Counted from the stretch's first letter, positions 37,863 through 51,125 are shown. The stretch: 64,000 nucleotides of DNA from Chamaelirium japonicum (GCA_947650365.1 OX393552.1:52831428-52895427), one strand, 5' to 3'. A program made the numbers and translations. Notes: generated from the sequence alone by a model not told the origin.

Positions 37863-39464
37863 TTAGATCAAGTCTTCGATGTGATGCTTTAGCTTCCGAC
37901 ATGTAGAGGTTGGGTGACCATGGCTGCGATGAAACTCACAGTAGGCTGTCGTATCTCCCGCCTGGTCGGAATTTGGAGGGAGAGGCTGTGGCCACTTGCA
38001 AAAGGGCTCGTTCTGCAAGTAGGCGAAGATGTCTTCAATGGAGGTGTTCAGCTCAGTGAACACCCTTTACTCCCTTGGAGTTCGCCTCTTTTCTGTTGGA
38101 GGGGCTTTCGGATCTTCATTGTACCTTTTGGCCTGGGCCTTTTGGTCGGACGCAGCATGGGCAGACTTCGTGTAGCGTGTTTCATTCGAAGCTTCATCAT
38201 CTTTCTTATGTCGGGAGTCACGAGACTCGCAGGGCTCGCGTAGTCTTCTGGCCCGCTAATTGTCTTCCACCTCTATCTCTTGTTGTACGCGCTTGAACAT
38301 CGCTTCCAAGTTATTGGGAGGATGCCGGATGAAGTCGATGTAGACATGGAGCTCTGGCCGGATAGCATTCTGGAATGCCAGCATGATGGCCTCCTCATTA
38401 TAGGAGCGATCGGTGAGCTCAAGATGCTCATTACGAAACCTCATCGTGAAGCTCCTTAGAGACTCGTCGGAGCCCATCTTCAGCTGGTAGAGTGTATCCA
38501 GCCACTTTTTTGGCTTTAAGTTTAGCCGATAATGGTCCATGAAGAGTTCAGCCAACTCTTTGAATGTGGCCACCGTACCGGTAGGCAGTGTATAGTACCA
38601 GTCGAGGGCAGGTCCCTCGAGGCTTCCCGTAAACATACGGCAGAGAACATGGTTCTCATATTCGTAGGGCGTCAGGGCCTGCTTGTAGGCTAGGATATGG
38701 AGAGCAGGGTCTCCCTGGATGCAGTTGAACTTTGGCAGGTTCGGTGTTCGCCAACCCATAGGAAATGGTGTTGCAAGAACCTTGGGATGCAGTGGCCCCA
38801 CCGAGGTGATTAGTTGCCTACGGTCTTGATGGCGGCGTCCTACGTCGGCAGTATGCCTTAGTCGGTTGAGCAGCTCGCGGGCATCTGTTGCTTTCGTGTG
38901 CGAAGGGATAGAATGTCTAGTGGACCCTGTTGACTGAGGTGATCCTTCTCCGCGATAGTTGGGCGCACCATTGACGTCGAGGCGATCCCACACCGTTTGC
39001 CTTGGTGCTTGTGTGAATACCTGACGCATCTCGATACGCGGCACATGTGGTTCTTCAAGATGATGACTCACGGCTGGGCGAGTCCTTGGTTGGTCTTCAT
39101 CAGTAGCTAGAGAGTTGTGGGCCACAACCTCCGCTCTTTCAGCCGCCTTCTTTAGGGAATCCCTCTCTTGCTCGAGGGCCGCCTTCTTCTTGAGGAGATT
39201 TAGCAGCTGGAAATCAGCAGCCGAGATCTCGTATGTATCCTGAGGCTTGCTCCCTTGAATAGCGTGTTTTTTGCCAGATCGACGCCTCGGGGATGACGGA
39301 TCTCGCCGATCGCCATGCCCTTCTGGATGGCTGCCTTGCGGCCCCAGCCGCTCCCGAACATTTCTTCGGTTGGTTGCAACCGAGACTTCTTGTTCTTCTT
39401 CGATCAGAATATCGTTTGTTCGTTTAGCACCCGCCTTTGGTGGGTTAGTGCTGGCCTTCACCAT
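37863..39464 (-). pseudogene. Element C1 gag (two in-frame stops)
   Basis: From the first internal Met (39464) one frame runs about 535 codons with stops at 38256-38258 and just after 38063. The capsid domain lies in the middle (PMGWRTPNLPKFNCIQGDPA, SLEGPALDWYYTLPTGT, LHVYIDFIRHPPNNLEAMFK). The C-terminal knuckle YCEFHRSHGHPTSTC keeps C-X2-H-X4-H-X4-C, the same spacing as in element A, suggesting related Tat-type lineages. A charged helix (ALEQERDSLKKAAERAEVVA) precedes the capsid. No protease follows. Confidence 0.85.
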
Positions 39465-39582
39465 CGAGCGTGTTGATGTCGGCGTGATGATGGCGTTGAT
39501 GTTGATTTGGATGAGGACTTGTGGCTCGTCACCGCAAGTTGAATAGGAGTCGGTAGAGGTGTGGGTAAGACCTCTAACGATG

Positions 39583-39600
39583 ATCCCACAGACGGCGCCA
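39583..39600 (-). other. Primer-binding site of C1
   Basis: On the minus strand TGGCGCCGTCTGTGGGAT, five bases after the 5' LTR. It is exactly 18 nt of complementarity to a tRNA 3' end, fitting a plant tRNA-Lys(UUU) acceptor strand and T stem (tRNA assignment from memory). Confidence 0.8.
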
Positions 39601-39605
39601 AAGAT

Positions 39606-40222
39606 TGTGGGGGAAAATTTCCGAGCCGCCTTGATCGAGAATCCCACCCCACAGCCTTGATTGAATTGGATTGTTTGTAGAGTTAGAGATTAGAAAGTTG
39701 AGAAGGAGAGAGATGACACATGGAGTTGTTGTCGAAGTTCGATCTTACGACCTACGTCTCCGGGCGAGAGGTGCCACCTGATCTTCACTATAATATGAAT
39801 ATAAAGGGTTGAGCGTTCTCTCGACAGGCCGAGAGAAGCTTTTTACAGTGGGGGTTGCACGGAGCAACAAGAAAAGAAACTAGGAGGGGAGAAGTAAGCT
39901 CTTGCACTTGCTCTGGATCTGGAATCTCTCTTCCTCTGATCGAATGACCAACCCCTATCCTGGATGCCTTGGGGGGCCTTTTATAGCGTAGGCACGTGCC
40001 CGATATGGCAGTGATGACGTGGCGCTGATGATGTGGTACTGGTTCTGGGCCTCCTTGCTGGGCCCTTATTGGGTCGTTGTTCGGGCCCAATAAGGGGGAG
40101 GGCTTGATCTGCGAGCCCCGGCCCGCAGAGTGGGCCCATGAACCCGGGCGGGCTTACCCACTTGGGCCGTTGCGCGGGCCCATGCCGCTCTGATCCGGTC
40201 CGGTACAATTTTTGCACCCACA
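39606..40222 (-). mobile_element. 5' LTR of element C1 (617 bp)
   Basis: Same length as the 3' copy. The minus-strand TATA box is the complement of 39977-39986 (CTATAAAAGG). Confidence 0.93.
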
Positions 40223-41235
40223 GTAGCCACTAGCCATTAGGAATTTAAATGGCACACAATGGATCCTAAGAGATCTCATCTCAGGGATTGAATCTATTAT
40301 ATAAAGGGGCTCGGAATGGCTATGGGGGGAATTCACGATTTTGGGATGGATTTGTGATCCGGAATTTCATTCATCCACCTCTCTTCTATATTTTATTTAT
40401 TCCAATAATGAGTGGCTAAGTTCATCGCTAGGGTTCGAGAGAAGGTCCAAGCTCTCTCTCCTTTTGTAATTTCAAGAGGATTTACACCATGATTCAAATG
40501 CTTAATGGAATGTTCATTTTCTGAAATTTCTTGTTCTTGATTACTCATTTCACATTGTATGTCACACATGCATTGTCGTTGTTAGTTCAAGTTCTTTAAA
40601 CTTCTAGACGTTTCAATATCGGTGAGACAATGAGTAGTTTTGCTTGATCAGTGATATCATTGATGTCTGGGATTCACTCTTCGTGCCCACACCTGGACTA
40701 TTCTAGGATTTGGTTTTCAAAGATTAAAAATGTCTTGTTGAGAATGAATCTATTGTTTCTAAATTAATGTGTTTTGATTTAAATATCTTTGTGGAAGGTA
40801 AACTCATTAGTTTTTCCTCCCATCTTGGTGTACACCTCTAGAAGGAGCAAAAGGGAAGGGTTTGGGTCACTCTCAATACCCTTGCTCTCTCTCATCTCTA
40901 CATCACTCCTTACAAAACTTCACCACCATCAGTGGTACAAATCCCTTATGCACACTTGCTCCCATTTTCACCATTATATCTACTTACTAGCTCTCTTAAA
41001 TTCTAGTAGCACTGTTCAATCGTTCACCAATCTCATTCCCTGTAGATTCGACCTTGGGACTCTCAAGTATATCTTGTCTACAACGCACTCACCCTAGTTT
41101 GCACTCTCATATTTGTTGCATACACCTTAGTGTCTAGGAAATTTTAATGTTGCATTCACCATCTTTTAGCAATTGAGTGGAACATATTCTTGTGTCTCCA
41201 CCGTATCATTGAGTGTGCACATTAAGGTTGTAACA
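40223..41235 (+). mobile_element. Athila 3' LTR, right part
   Basis: Resumes with GTAGCCACTAG (GTAGC is the C1 target copy) and ends TTGTAACA, followed by the GGTGG Athila target copy. TATATAAAG lies at 40297-40305. Confidence 0.92.
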
Positions 41236-41240
41236 GGTGG

Positions 41241-44214
41241 ATTGACACAGGAGCTAACATTCATGTTTGCTCTGATCAATCTTTTTTTTTCCCCTATCAG
41301 GTCTCAGGTGGAGGAGCTGTAAGCATGAGGAAAATATTGAGGCTCGTGTGCTAGGGATAGGACGGATCGACCTGAAGCTGACATCGGAGAAGATCCTAAC
41401 CCTACGCAGAGTCCACCACGTTCCGGAGATTAGGAGAAATCTAATTAGTAGGTCTTTGTTAGTACAACATGGGTACAAGCTTGTATTCGAGTCCAATAAA
41501 GTTGTAATAACTAAGGGAACAAATTTTATTGGAAAAGGATTTCTCTGTGATGGCTTATTTAAATTGAATGTTTTTAATCATTCGTCTATAATTCTGAATG
41601 TTGAGTCTTCTGTCACTTGGCACCAAAGACTATGTCATGTGAACTATAATTCTAATCAGAAACTCATGACCCTAAACATTATTTTTAAATCCGATACTAG
41701 GAATCTCGACAAGTGCGAGATATGTGTAGAAGTCAAATAACCTAAAAAACCCTTTAAAACTATCGATCGAGACTCCAAGATACTTGAACTAATTCACAGC
41801 AATGTCTGTGATTCTGGAAGAACCTCGAGAGGTGGCAATAGATATTTTGTAACGTTCATAGATGACGCTTCAAAATATTGCCATGTATACCTTATTAAGA
41901 CTAAGGATGAAGTACTCAGTAAATTTAAAATTTACAGAGCTCAGGTTGAGAACCAATTAGACGAAAACATTAAGATCCTTAGGTCAGATCGAGGAAGGGA
42001 GTACACCTCAAATGAGTTAAGTGAGTATTGTGAAGACTATGGAATACTCCATGAAGTCACAGCTCCTTACACTCCCCAATCCAACGGTGTAGCAGAGAGA
42101 AAAAACATGACCCTAAGGAACATGGTCAATTCCATGTTAATAAGCTCTGGAGCGCCAGAGAACTTGTGGGGGGAAAGCCCTGATAACAGCATGTTTTATT
42201 CTTAACCGCATTCCCTTTAAACACAATGACTTGACCCCATACGAAGTATGAAAACATAAAAAACCTAACTTAGAATATCTAAAAGTGTGGGGGTGGCTAG
42301 CTAAGGTAAAGATCCCCGATAACAAAAGAAAGAAGATAGGACCTAAGACTGTAGATGCTATCTCTATCGGCTACGCTTCAGACAGTAACGCTAATCGATT
42401 TTTAATGTTTAACTCTGAAATAAGCGAAATAGCCAATAACACCATAATCGGAGCAAAAGATGCCTCATACTTTGAAAATATCTTCCCTCATAAGACTAGG
42501 ATTAATACCAACAACCAGGCCTCCAGTTCTAATCAAGTAACTCAGATCGAACCCGAAGTCCAATTAGAACCTGAAGACCAGACTGAACCGGTAACCCAAA
42601 CCGAACCTAGGAAAAGTAAACGTGCTCGTGTAGAAAAAGTCTTTGATGACTTCTATGCACTTCTGATGGAGAACTCTCCCTCCATCTATACAGATGCAAT
42701 GAAGTCCCTAGACTCACCCTTTTGGAAGAAAGCCATAGATAACGAGATCCAATCCATACTTCAAAACCATACCTGGGAACTTACCAATTTACCTCCTGGT
42801 TGCAAAACCATAGGATGTAAATGGGTGTTTAAGAAGAAACTTAGACCCGACGGCACCATAGATAAATTTAAGACACGACTTGTAGCCAAGGGCTTTACCC
42901 AAAAACCTAGGGTAGACTACTTTTATGTCTACTCACCTGTCGCTAGAATAACCACGATTAAGATCCTCATCGCCTTAGCTTCAATCTATAAGCTAGTCAT
43001 ATATCAAATGGATGTTAAGACTGCTTTCTTGAATGACGACCTTAATGAGGAAATATACATGGACTAACCCGAGAGATTTACTGCACCTGGACAAGAGGAA
43101 AAGATGTGCAAGTTAATTTGATTCCCTCTATAGACTTAAACAAGCTCCAAAACAATGGCACATGAAATTCGATGAAGTTATCTTATCATATGGATTTGAT
43201 ATAAATACAATGGATGAATGTGTATACTATAAAGTAGATGATAATAATGTTGTCATCTTATGTTTGTATTTTGACGATATTCTAATATTCGGTTCAAACA
43301 TACAAATCATAAATGATATCAAACATTTTTTGTCCCAAAACTTCGACATGAAAGATCTAGGACAAGCTAACGTTATTTTGAACAGTAAGATCATTAGGAA
43401 GGACAATGGTTTAGTACTATCCCAATCCCACTATGTCAAGAAAATCCTTAGAAAATTTTACGACCCCGATTGCCAACTGGTATCCACACTATATGATTCA
43501 AATACCCATCTGACAAAAAACACTGGACTTCCTAAACTACAGAGCGAGTATGATCAAATCATAGGATCGTTAGGTTTTCTAGCAAACTATACTCGACCCG
43601 ATATCGCTTACGCGGTAAATAGACTTAGTCGTTATACGTCTAACCCGAATGAGTCTCATTGGAACGCGTTAGAAAGAGTTTTTAGATATCTTAAGAGAAC
43701 CATATCATATGGTCTCCACTATAGTGGATATCCAGCTGTGTTAGAGGGATACTCTGATGCTAACTGGATTCGTGACTCAATAGAGATTAAGTCCACAACC
43801 GGTTATGTATTCCTACTAGGAGGTGGAGCCATATCTTGGAAATCCACCAAACAGACCGTTATAGCTAGGAGTACCATGGAATCAGAAATGATAGCAGTAG
43901 ATACCACTAGCACAGAAGCAGAATGTCTTCGAGATCTTCTATATGAGATCTCATTGATAGAAAAGCCTTTACCAGCTATATCTATCCATTGTGATTGTCC
44001 ATCAGCTATTGATAAATATAATCAAGAAAACACTGATGTGAAAATAAATCGACATCTGAAAGTGAGACATAGATCTCTCAGATATATGATGAAAAATCAA
44101 ATAATTGCCCTAGACTTTGTTAGATCCGAAAAGAATTTGGCGGATCATCTAACTAAGGGCCTCTCTAGGACAGTGGTCTTAGAATCGTCGAGGGGGATGG
44201 GATTAAGCCCATAA
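41241..44214 (+). pseudogene. Copia element D pol: protease, integrase, RT, RNase H (decayed)
   Basis: It continues the interrupted gag-pol at IDTGANIHVCSDQ (41241). GAG-pre-integrase (SVTWHQRLCHVN) lies at about 41610-41740, with a stop at 41740. The integrase core runs to about 42150 (FIDDASKYC, ILRSDRGREY, NGVAERKN). The RT covers 42630-43330 (WKKAIDNEIQSI, GCKWVFKKKLRPDGTI, YQMDVKTAFLN, and LYFDDILIFG in place of YVDD), with a stop at 43065 and frame damage to 43160. RNase H runs to 44214 (GYSDANW, ARSTMESEMIA, LADHLTKGL). The coding order protease-integrase-RT-RNase H is the copia order. Stops and frame breaks make it inactive. Confidence 0.9.
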
Positions 44215-44770
44215 GAAAAATCACCGCAGTGGGAACCCAACCTCACGGAAGTTCAATGGGTAGAAACAAACTGTAGTAGTGATTGAAAATAAGGAGCACT
44301 GAATAATGCTCTCGTCCCTATAACGTCAATGCTTATTAAAAGTAAGGGGTAGGATGAGTTTAAAACTCTTAATAAGTCCAAGACCCATGAGGTGGGTGTC
44401 ACCTTGCTCACACCCCTATTAGGACTTACCTATATGTATGTCGTTGTGAAGCCGCAACTCTGGGACCAGGGCTGCTCCCTATAAACATACAAGAAAAAAT
44501 ATCTGCGTAAAGCCATTAATAGCGCAACCCGCTTAGAACCATCGAAAACTATACTACGTATACTACTTGTAGAAACCCGATAAATAAGGCTGGTTCAAGG
44601 CATAATCCACCAAGTCCTTACGGATGTATACAACTGTACTAAGTGAAGGTTCAAACCGGAAGGTACCTACACCTACTGCGTAGTATAAGGAATCCAGCAA
44701 AGTCTTTTTACTTTACATTTTGAAATTTTTATTATTTAATATTTAGTAGTTTTAAACACATGTGGGGGAT
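44215..44770 (+). other. Copia D 3' untranslated region and polypurine tract
   Basis: Non-coding, ending in TGTGGGGGAT at 44761-44770 before the 3' LTR. Confidence 0.7.
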
Positions 44771-45898
44771 TGTTGGATGAGTGTTTGAAAACCACACAAC
44801 CAAATGTTTAGTCCCATATCGGTAAGGGGAGAAATCCTCTACCACTTTATAAGGGATTGCCCACTTCCCCCAACTAGTCATCACACTAGAAGAGGGGCTC
44901 CACTAGCTCACACACACGCGCGCGTGCGTGCCGTGCCGAGCAGCGCCGGGCTGGGCTTGGGCTTGGGCATGGGCTAGGCGGCGCGTGTGTGTGCTCCCGC
45001 GGACCCGGACACGATAGCACCTCTGAAATAGGCTGGTCCGCACCTGCCATATTTTTATTTTTGCTTTTAAGTCCTCCATCATTTATGAAATTCCTTTTGG
45101 GCTACTAGTCGTTGCTGCATGCTAGCCGTTACAAGGCTGCTCTCTGCGAGCTTTAACGTGCGAGGTTAATGGGCTTAATCGCAGCCCATTAACCGCTCCC
45201 CTCTTTCAACCTCCCATTAACAGTCCGAGGCCTATATAAGGCCCGGTGCAGCCATGGGATGAGAACACTCCGAATATCGGAATTACTCTCTGCCTCTCCC
45301 TCTCATATTCTCTCAAGCTCATGGTATAGTGTTACCCTTTTGCTCCGAGGAGACTCCCTCTCTCGGATCAAACCTCTGCTGTGGTGCTGCATCACTGTTT
45401 CGAGAAGATCGTCGTCGAGTCGCTGGGTTCCTGCAAGTTGTAGGAGGTTCGTAAAGCCTTCTTGGAGTCGTGCCGACGAGAAGGAGGTCGCTTGACCGGG
45501 GTCGTCGTATCTCCGAGAACCATTGCCACGAGACCCGCACGAGGGGGCAATAAGTTTCTTGGGACAGTGCCTAGTACGCTTCGACCACAGGCCAGAGTTT
45601 CTAACTCTTCCTTTATCCTAACATTAGATCTAAATTAATCGAATTGCATCTAATAGAGAAATCTAAATAATTAGAGATAATTTAGATAGATTATTTCTTT
45701 CTTTTAGAAAAGTTCAGCAAGGTGAATGACGGTTCCATAGAACCCGCTCTGCCTTGGCAAACAATTTCTAAAAGAAAATTGTGACTTGCTTGCCTTTGCT
45801 TGCGTGAAAATAATATTTGTTAAATAATCAATTATTTAATATAAAGGATTTGATTAAGCTCAAATTTGCTAGTATAGAACGGTTAGAATTTTCCAACA
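44771..45898 (+). mobile_element. 3' LTR of copia element D (1128 bp)
   Basis: Starts TGTTGGATGAG, ends TTCCAACA, and is followed by CCCTT. It is alignable over its whole length with 19947-21087; a TATA box CTATATAAGG lies near 45232. Confidence 0.9.
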
Positions 45899-47957
45899 CC
45901 CTTCTCCCTCTTCCTCCTCCTTAATTGGAGATGTGTCGGTCACTCCCAATCATGATGTGGAATTGCTGAGTGGATAGCCACCGAAAATTCCATTCTATGT
46001 CGGTCTCTCCTGACTGACATGCATGTTGGATGCTCTCGCCCGACGCTTCTCCATGAAGGAAGAGCAAGAGGGAGAATGATGGGGGATGAGGAAGAGGGTG
46101 AAGGGGGAAAGAGGAAGAGTAAGAAAGGAAAGAGGGGGGGGGGGGGAGCGACGATCGGGTTGGGGAGATGGGGCAGGGGGTGGAGGCACTGCAATAAAAA
46201 GCAGTGGTTGCCAAAATTGACTGAAAAAGAGCTTAATCAGGGGCCTAACCGTTGAAAATGGTGGTCGCGAAAGCAATCATCGCAAAAGGATTTTTTCGGC
46301 GTAGCTACCGCATTAGATGCATCTTTTTGTGGCGGCCACGTTGGCCGCCGGATTAGATGCCCTTGTTTTTTGGCGGAATGAGATGGCCGCAAGATTTGTG
46401 ATGTTGTTTTCAACAGGATAAGCTGGCCACCCAATTTGTGGCATCGTTTCCGGCGGGATGAGTTGGCCACCAGATTAGATGCCCTTTTTGCGGTCGATTA
46501 GTCTCATCGTCAGGTATGCCGCCAGAAAAGACAAAAAAAAAAAAGAGGAAGGGGAGGCCAGGGACCTTAGTAACTTTTTTCTTAAAAGGTTGACCCTAGT
46601 AATTTCGTGTGTACAAATAGCAACAAAAAAATAAAAAAGTATTGGACACCTTTTTAGTCGAATGAAATGCCCTATGCTGAAATGGTGATGTAAGAAGTGA
46701 GTGTAGTGTGTAGAATCGGAAACAAAGCTTGCCTTAAAATATATTGCGGGGGTGTTCAGGGGCCGAATTGGTTCTGTTTTTATAGAATTCTGAAGCCCAA
46801 CTAAAATTGATCGGTTCTTTTAAAATGAACGGCCACGATAGGTGCAGTGTGTCATTAACGGCCACGATGAACTGCTATTGGTCATGGTCAACTCCTCCGT
46901 TTTCTTCCAAGCCCTCCTTGGCAATGTTATGACTCCTGAGGCTATCAGCCAACGCTGGGCGTAGTGTAAGCGTTGTACTTCAGTGACGTTTGGTAACCTT
47001 TAAGGGCCCCGCAAAGTAAATTAGATGTGGTCTAGTAAATCTTTCAAATCGACTAATAAATCATATTTACTTCTTGCTGTTTGTATTGATCTGTAAAGTA
47101 AACCAATACTTTTAGATGGCTATTTGGATTGACCAGTAAAGTAAATCAGAAATAAATCTATCAATCACTCGCCGCCGCAGTCGTCCACCACATCCCGCTA
47201 GCCACCAACAAACATGTCACCGCCCCGTCGGTCACCGTCCATCACCCGCCGCCAGCCACCACCCTCGCCGACCACCGGTAGCCCACTGCCGCACTGTCGG
47301 CTACCACCCGTCGCCGCCCACAGGCCGCACAGTGGCAAGCAGCGGCGGGTGGTGGCAGACAGGCGACAACAGGGCGGCGGCGATGCAAGGTGGCCGGCAA
47401 GGGTGGTGGACAGTGTTGGTGGCGGTGGCCAACGGAGTGGTGGTGGCGGGCAGGGTGGTAGGCGGCGGGGTGGTGGGCGACGGGGTGGTGGTGGTCGACG
47501 GGGTGCTGGTGATGAGCCGGGTGGTGGACAGCAGGGTGGTGGCCGACAAGACCACATGTCACTCCCTAAATAGTTGAATCTATCATGTGATGCTCTCTAG
47601 ATTGTGCCATTAGCTGACGTGGCATGGTCAACGGAGCCTTTTACTAGTAAATCAAAAGATTAACTTGGCTTTTTCCAAGTAAAACTTTTTAGCTACTAGT
47701 AAATATCCTACCATTTAGTTTACTATATCTTTCTGAATCCAAACAGTAGCAAAGTATCTTTCTGATTTACTTTACTAGTTAGCCTGTTGACCGAATACAA
47801 ACAGGTCTTATGGGTTTGTTCTTCTACTCAAGACTCAAAGGTCTAGGGCTATTAGGGGGGTGTTTGGCATGCAAAACAGCTGTTCCGCTTAAATCTCATC
47901 CGGAAGAGGATATTTTTGTAATTTATCATTTTTAGTGTTAATTCAATGGTTCGACGT
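45899..47957. other. Intergenic, with degenerate short repeats
   Basis: No supported gene. At 46260-46500 a degenerate repeat contains GGCGGGATGAGTTGGCCACC-like units. A possible inverted-repeat element occupies 47077-47806. GC-rich GGTGGTGGCGG-type sequence fills 47200-47560 and gives spurious open frames on both strands. Confidence 0.5.
47077..47806. mobile_element. Possible 730-bp inverted-repeat DNA element
   Basis: CTGTTTGTATT (47077-47087) has its complement at 47796-47806. Just inside, AGTAAAGTAAATCAGAAA near 47132-47150 is matched by its complement near 47758-47776. No convincing target duplication and no transposase. Confidence 0.4.
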
Positions 47958-50577
47958 TGTGAGCGCGGAAAAAAGATTCGGGTCGTCTTTATTGCGGGTC
48001 ACACGAGATTACAAATTTTTTTGATCAGGAGATTGTGGGAGAGATCCTCTGGAGGGTCCCTTTGATCCGCGTCTCCACGTGGTATTCATGCGAGAGCTCT
48101 GAAGGGGTTGCCCAGGACAGAGGTCTTTACAGGGTGAGGGTTTCTTGAGAGGCTAAGGAATATCGGCCGTTGATTTTGTCCCTTCCGTGCTTCGCGCTTT
48201 CTCGGCTAGGGAGGCTTTGGGCTTCGTTCCTCGGTCTTTGGGTCTTCCTCGATCCTTGCTCGACCTCGGCGTCCTTGATCGTCGGTTCGCGGCGTCGATC
48301 GTGTTTTTGGCGTCAGCTTTGGCTTTAGCTTTCGGCTTTGGCGTAGCTTTGGCGTGGCTCTGGCGTTTGCTTTGCTTTGGCGCTTACGCTTGAACGTAGG
48401 CGGGTAGAGACTTGCGATGCTTTAGTTCTTCCGGACTTCGCGTCGTATCGGCTAGAACGTGCGGTGCTTTGCTCGTGACCGTCGTAGTTGCTTGGCTTTG
48501 GCACGTGCGTTGCTTTAGCGCGGGCTTTACCGGTGCGTTTGCTTTGGCTTCTTGCGTTGGCTTTGACTTTAGCTTTGACTCGATCTTCTTCTCGAACGGC
48601 GATGGCTACTTCTTCAAGGCTTCTTTATTCTTCCGGCTTCCTCGACGGTTGTGGCGTCGGCTTGGCTTTTCGGCGGGGGTAGCGCCAATCTTCGTGCGAC
48701 GGTTGTAGTGTCGGCTTTTGTTGACGAAGACGGCAGGGGTAGCACCGGCTTCAGGCCTTCTTCTCCCAGCTTTTTTCTTCGTGGGAGGAGTCGACGCGTT
48801 TGTTGAAGACGACGAGTGTTGTCGGCTCCGATCTTCTTCTCCGGCCTTTGCTTATGGCGTCTTCGGAGTTGATAAAGATCGTTGGAGAAGTCGGGGTGAC
48901 GACGATTCCGGGCCTTCTTCTCCAAGCTTTCTTCTTCGTGCGAGGAGTCGAAGCTTTGATCTTCGAGTGCAAGGTCTTCACGTTGATGAGGACTTGAAGG
49001 GCCAAGGATTCCCGTAGGACGTGCTTGCCGTGCCTCGTGAAGCCTTCGGTCGTCGAGAGCGAGGCGCTTTCTTTGCAGAGCCTTTGCGTCTCTAGTTTTC
49101 CGACCTGGCGACGGTTATGACGTCGGCTTCTTCTCCGGGCGTGTTTGGCTTGATTGGAGTTGAAGGCTTCTTTTGGAGATGACGGGTGTAGCACCGATCT
49201 CTATGCGACGGTTGTGGTGTCGGCTTCTTCTCCGGGCGTATTTGGCTTGATCGGAGTTGAAGGCTTCTTTTGGAGATGGCGGGTGTAGCACCGATCTCTA
49301 TGCGACGGTTGTAGCGTCGGCTTTTGTTGATGAAGACGGCAGGGGTAGCACCGACTTCAGGCCTTCTTCTCCAAGCTTTCTTCTTCGTGCGAGGAGTCGA
49401 CGCCTTTGTTGAAGACGACGGGGTGTTGTCGGCTTCGATCTTCTTCTCCGCCCTTTGCTTATGGCTTCTTCGGAGTTGATGAAGATCGTTGGAGAAGTCG
49501 GGATGACGACGACTCCGGGTCTTCTTCTCCAAGCTTTCTTCTTCGTGCGAGGAGTCGAAGCTTTGATCTTCGAGTGCAAGGTCTTCGCTTTGATGAGGAC
49601 TTGATGGGCTAAGTGTTCCCGTAGGACGCGCTTGCCATGCCTCGCGAAGCCTTCGGTCTTCAAGCGTTGGAGCTTCTCTTGCGGAGCTCTTTCGTCTTCG
49701 GCTTTCGGACCCTTTGTGCCTTCCCCCACCCCCTCTATTTATAGGCAAAGGGGAGCGGTTGGGGGAGATAAATCTGAAATCTTTTTGTTTCATCCGATAT
49801 CTCCCCCCATAACCATCAAGATATTGTTCCTTTATTCAAGGAAACAAACCCGATCCCCTCCTTTTTAGTTGGGGTGGTTATGGGCTAGATGTGACTTGAT
49901 CTTTAAAGATCGAGTTGTTATTTTTTTGTTGCACTTTTGGATCGGATGGCGACACAACGTCATCTTGTCCGTTGGATCGAGGGATCGTCGCGGATCTACG
50001 GCTGCGTAGACGTCCACGCCACCTCCCCCCGCATCGAGGCGGTTTTTGATTTCTTTTTCTTTTTCTTTTCTTTTCTTTTTCTTTTCTTTTTCTTTTTCTT
50101 TTTCTTTTCTTTTTTCTTTTATGGCCGGCCCCACCTCTCCATGAGGAGGGGGGCACGGTTTTCAAGAGGGGGGGCAGGTGGGCCCCCCTCTTTGTGTTCG
50201 AGTCGCGGGTCCTGTGGGACCCGTTTGCTTTGAGTTGGGCCACGGCGCGCGATTTGAGTTTGCACGCGGACCGAGTTCGCATGCGGGTCCAATTTCGCAT
50301 GAGGGCCGTTGTATGGGTCGAGTTGCGCTTGTGGGCCGTTGTGTGTGTGGGCCATTGTGCGTGGGCCGAGTTGCGCTTGTGGGCCGTTGTGTGTGGGCCG
50401 AGTTGCATGCGGGCCGTTGTGTATGGGCCAAGGTTTCGCATGTGGGCCGTTGTGTATGGACCGAGTTTCGCATGCGGGCCGTTGTGTGCGGGCCGTGTTT
50501 CGCATGCGGGCCGTTGTGTGTGGGCCGTGTTCGCATGCGGGTCGGGTCCAATCCGTGGGCTAATTTCGATGCCCACA
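47958..50577 (-). mobile_element. Solo LTR related to element A (2620 bp)
   Basis: On the minus strand it starts TGTGGGCATCGAAATT and ends CGCGCTCACA. The 3' part matches element A (CCACGTGGAGACGCGGATCAAAGGG; CAATAAAGACGACCCG). Perfect target duplication GACGT at 47953-47957 and 50578-50582. A TATA box (complement of TATTTATAGG near 49738), a purine tract (complement of 50045-50125) and an internal duplication (48720-49060 versus 49320-49620) are present as in element A. GGCCGTTGTGTGTGGGCCGAG-type repeats lie at 50250-50535. No internal sequence remains, so it is a recombination product. Confidence 0.9.
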
Positions 50578-50637
50578 GACGTGCAGTTGGCAGAGAAACA
50601 CACGGAACGATAAAATTCCATTTACTCTTCATTCCAC

Positions 50638-51125
50638 CGACCACCATGGTCTAGCTCGGCCCGCATAGATGTTCCAACCCTTCCATACTGCACGACTTTC
50701 GTTCGAGAGCACTCAACATTCAGGACATGAGAAACCGACCCCCCTCATTCGGAACCTTCGGGATCAATTGTCTAACCTTGAGGGGGAGAAGCATAGATAC
50801 CTCTTAGCATGCTGGAAGATAACATCATTCTTGATTTAGCTTCGGCTGTCAGCTTCTCTATTAAAGGGAAAGGTTCGAGACCTTTCCTAGCCCATATCCG
50901 TGAATTGGAAAGATCAAGGGCTTAATAGTCTTAGGACTTAGAGGCTATTTGTTTTTCTAGGGTAGCTCGTAGACTATTTGTGTTAGCCGTGTTGGATGGG
51001 GTTCCACCTGGGGTGTTGGTACCTCTTAGGCAAAATTTGTACATTCTTTTCCCTTAATAAACTAGTAAGGGTCATAGTCGAACCCCCCCTCATTTCACCA
51101 AGAGGGATTCTCAAAAAAAAAAAAA
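50638..51125 (+). mobile_element. Poly(A) retroposon with 14-bp target duplication
   Basis: ACTCTTCATTCCAC lies at 50624-50637 and again at 51126-51139. The sequence between is about 490 bp and ends in an A-rich tail (51113-51126) downstream of an AATAAA-like stretch (51055). This is the product expected from LINE-type target-primed reverse transcription. I see no RT motif, so it is either a 5'-truncated LINE or another transcript copied by LINE machinery. Confidence 0.8.

Larger units (their letters stand above)
31870..40222 (-). mobile_element. Element C1: non-autonomous gag-bearing LTR element carrying a lipase gene fragment
   Basis: Two 617-bp LTRs enclose 7.1 kb. The primer site lies beside 39606-40222 on the minus strand, so that LTR is 5' and transcription runs leftwards. 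The target duplication is GCAGC/GTAGC (four of five). Order from the 5' side: gag pseudogene, ~107-bp repeats, CCGAG-rich repeats, a conserved non-coding block, the lipase fragment, a CT-rich block, short CCGAG repeats, 3' LTR. There is no pol. The two LTRs show about eight differences by eye, suggesting a fairly recent insertion and one younger than the Athila host. Confidence 0.9.

Noticed and set aside
47198..47573. Overlapping frames of about 119 codons on both strands
   Set aside because: Both result from GGTGGTGGC-type low-complexity sequence.
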